This document shows positions 63,974 through 64,000 of a stretch of 64,000 bases of DNA, piece after piece (within the stretch, counting starts at the first letter, position 1; each line of letters opens with the position of its first letter). The DNA is taken from the NCBI RefSeq assembly GCF_964106895.1, contig NC_133607.1, forward strand, positions 1,004,201 to 1,068,200. The letters are read 5' to 3'. The notes under the pieces are model-generated. The model was not told the DNA's origin. It worked only from the letters and a program-made list of their open reading frames with translations, and did not search any database. The DNA is from Numenius arquata (Eukaryota > Chordata > Aves > Charadriiformes > Scolopacidae). A program made the translations under genes and the position numbers.

Positions 63974-64000
63974 TACTGAATGCCTTCTTTGCCTCAGTCT
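63974..64000 (+). mobile_element. CR1, level 1 (resumption, runs off window)
   Basis: ACTGAATGCCTTCTTTGCCT encodes CR1 ORF2 LNAFFAS, the segment that should directly follow 62205 in the level 1 copy. Confidence 0.7.

Overview
This is vertebrate nuclear DNA, almost certainly from a bird. The dominant repeats are CR1 LINEs, several with the typical ATTCTGTG-type tail. There are three classes of endogenous retrovirus (ERV), including one whose Env closely resembles that of the avian leukosis group, and olfactory receptor remnants of the kind greatly expanded in birds. No bacterial or phage gene organisation is present. Long runs are GC-rich or purine-rich with minisatellites, as on a microchromosome or near a chromosome end. 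The species cannot be read from the sequence alone.

Layout. 1-8.2 kb: LTR and CR1 relics, then two copies of a ~616 bp unit with degenerate telomere-like CCCTAA runs. 8.2-21.9 kb: an alpharetrovirus/class II-like provirus on the minus strand (intact env, broken gag and pol) carrying inside it a younger, env-less ERV-L-like provirus on the same strand (11.70-19.27 kb). A 295 bp piece of the host provirus is present on both sides of the inner element. 23.7-26.97 kb: an antisense CR1 with an intact 930-codon ORF2 but no 3' tail. 27-33 kb: minisatellites, two solo LTRs and CR1 pieces. 33-37.2 kb: about 4 kb of polypurine DNA containing two CR1 insertions and one small CpG island with YY1- and ZNF143-like motifs. 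37.8-40.4 kb: a minus-strand, intron-containing, probably decaying gene with seven tandem ~44-codon acidic repeats, splice sites and a poly(A) signal. 40.6-49 kb: minisatellites, a truncated solo LTR of the inner ERV family, CR1, and an olfactory receptor pseudogene. 49.12-57.10 kb: a gammaretrovirus-like provirus on the plus strand with a perfect 4 bp target duplication, nearly identical LTRs, damaged genes and an extra zinc-ribbon ORF before gag. 57.5-59.4 kb: CR1, an olfactory receptor fragment and a probable solo LTR, followed by a TATA promoter with two CRE-like sites. 60.8-64 kb: CR1 nested in CR1 nested in CR1.

There is no operon or shared pathway. The window is mainly a record of successive insertions. 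The only elements with intact long ORFs are the env of the outer provirus, the pol of the inner ERV-L-like provirus (whose gag and pol form one frame interrupted by two stops) and the CR1 ORF2. The host genes visible are the two olfactory receptor remnants and the tandem-repeat gene. The possible promoters at 36.6 and 59.4 kb lack recognised downstream genes here.
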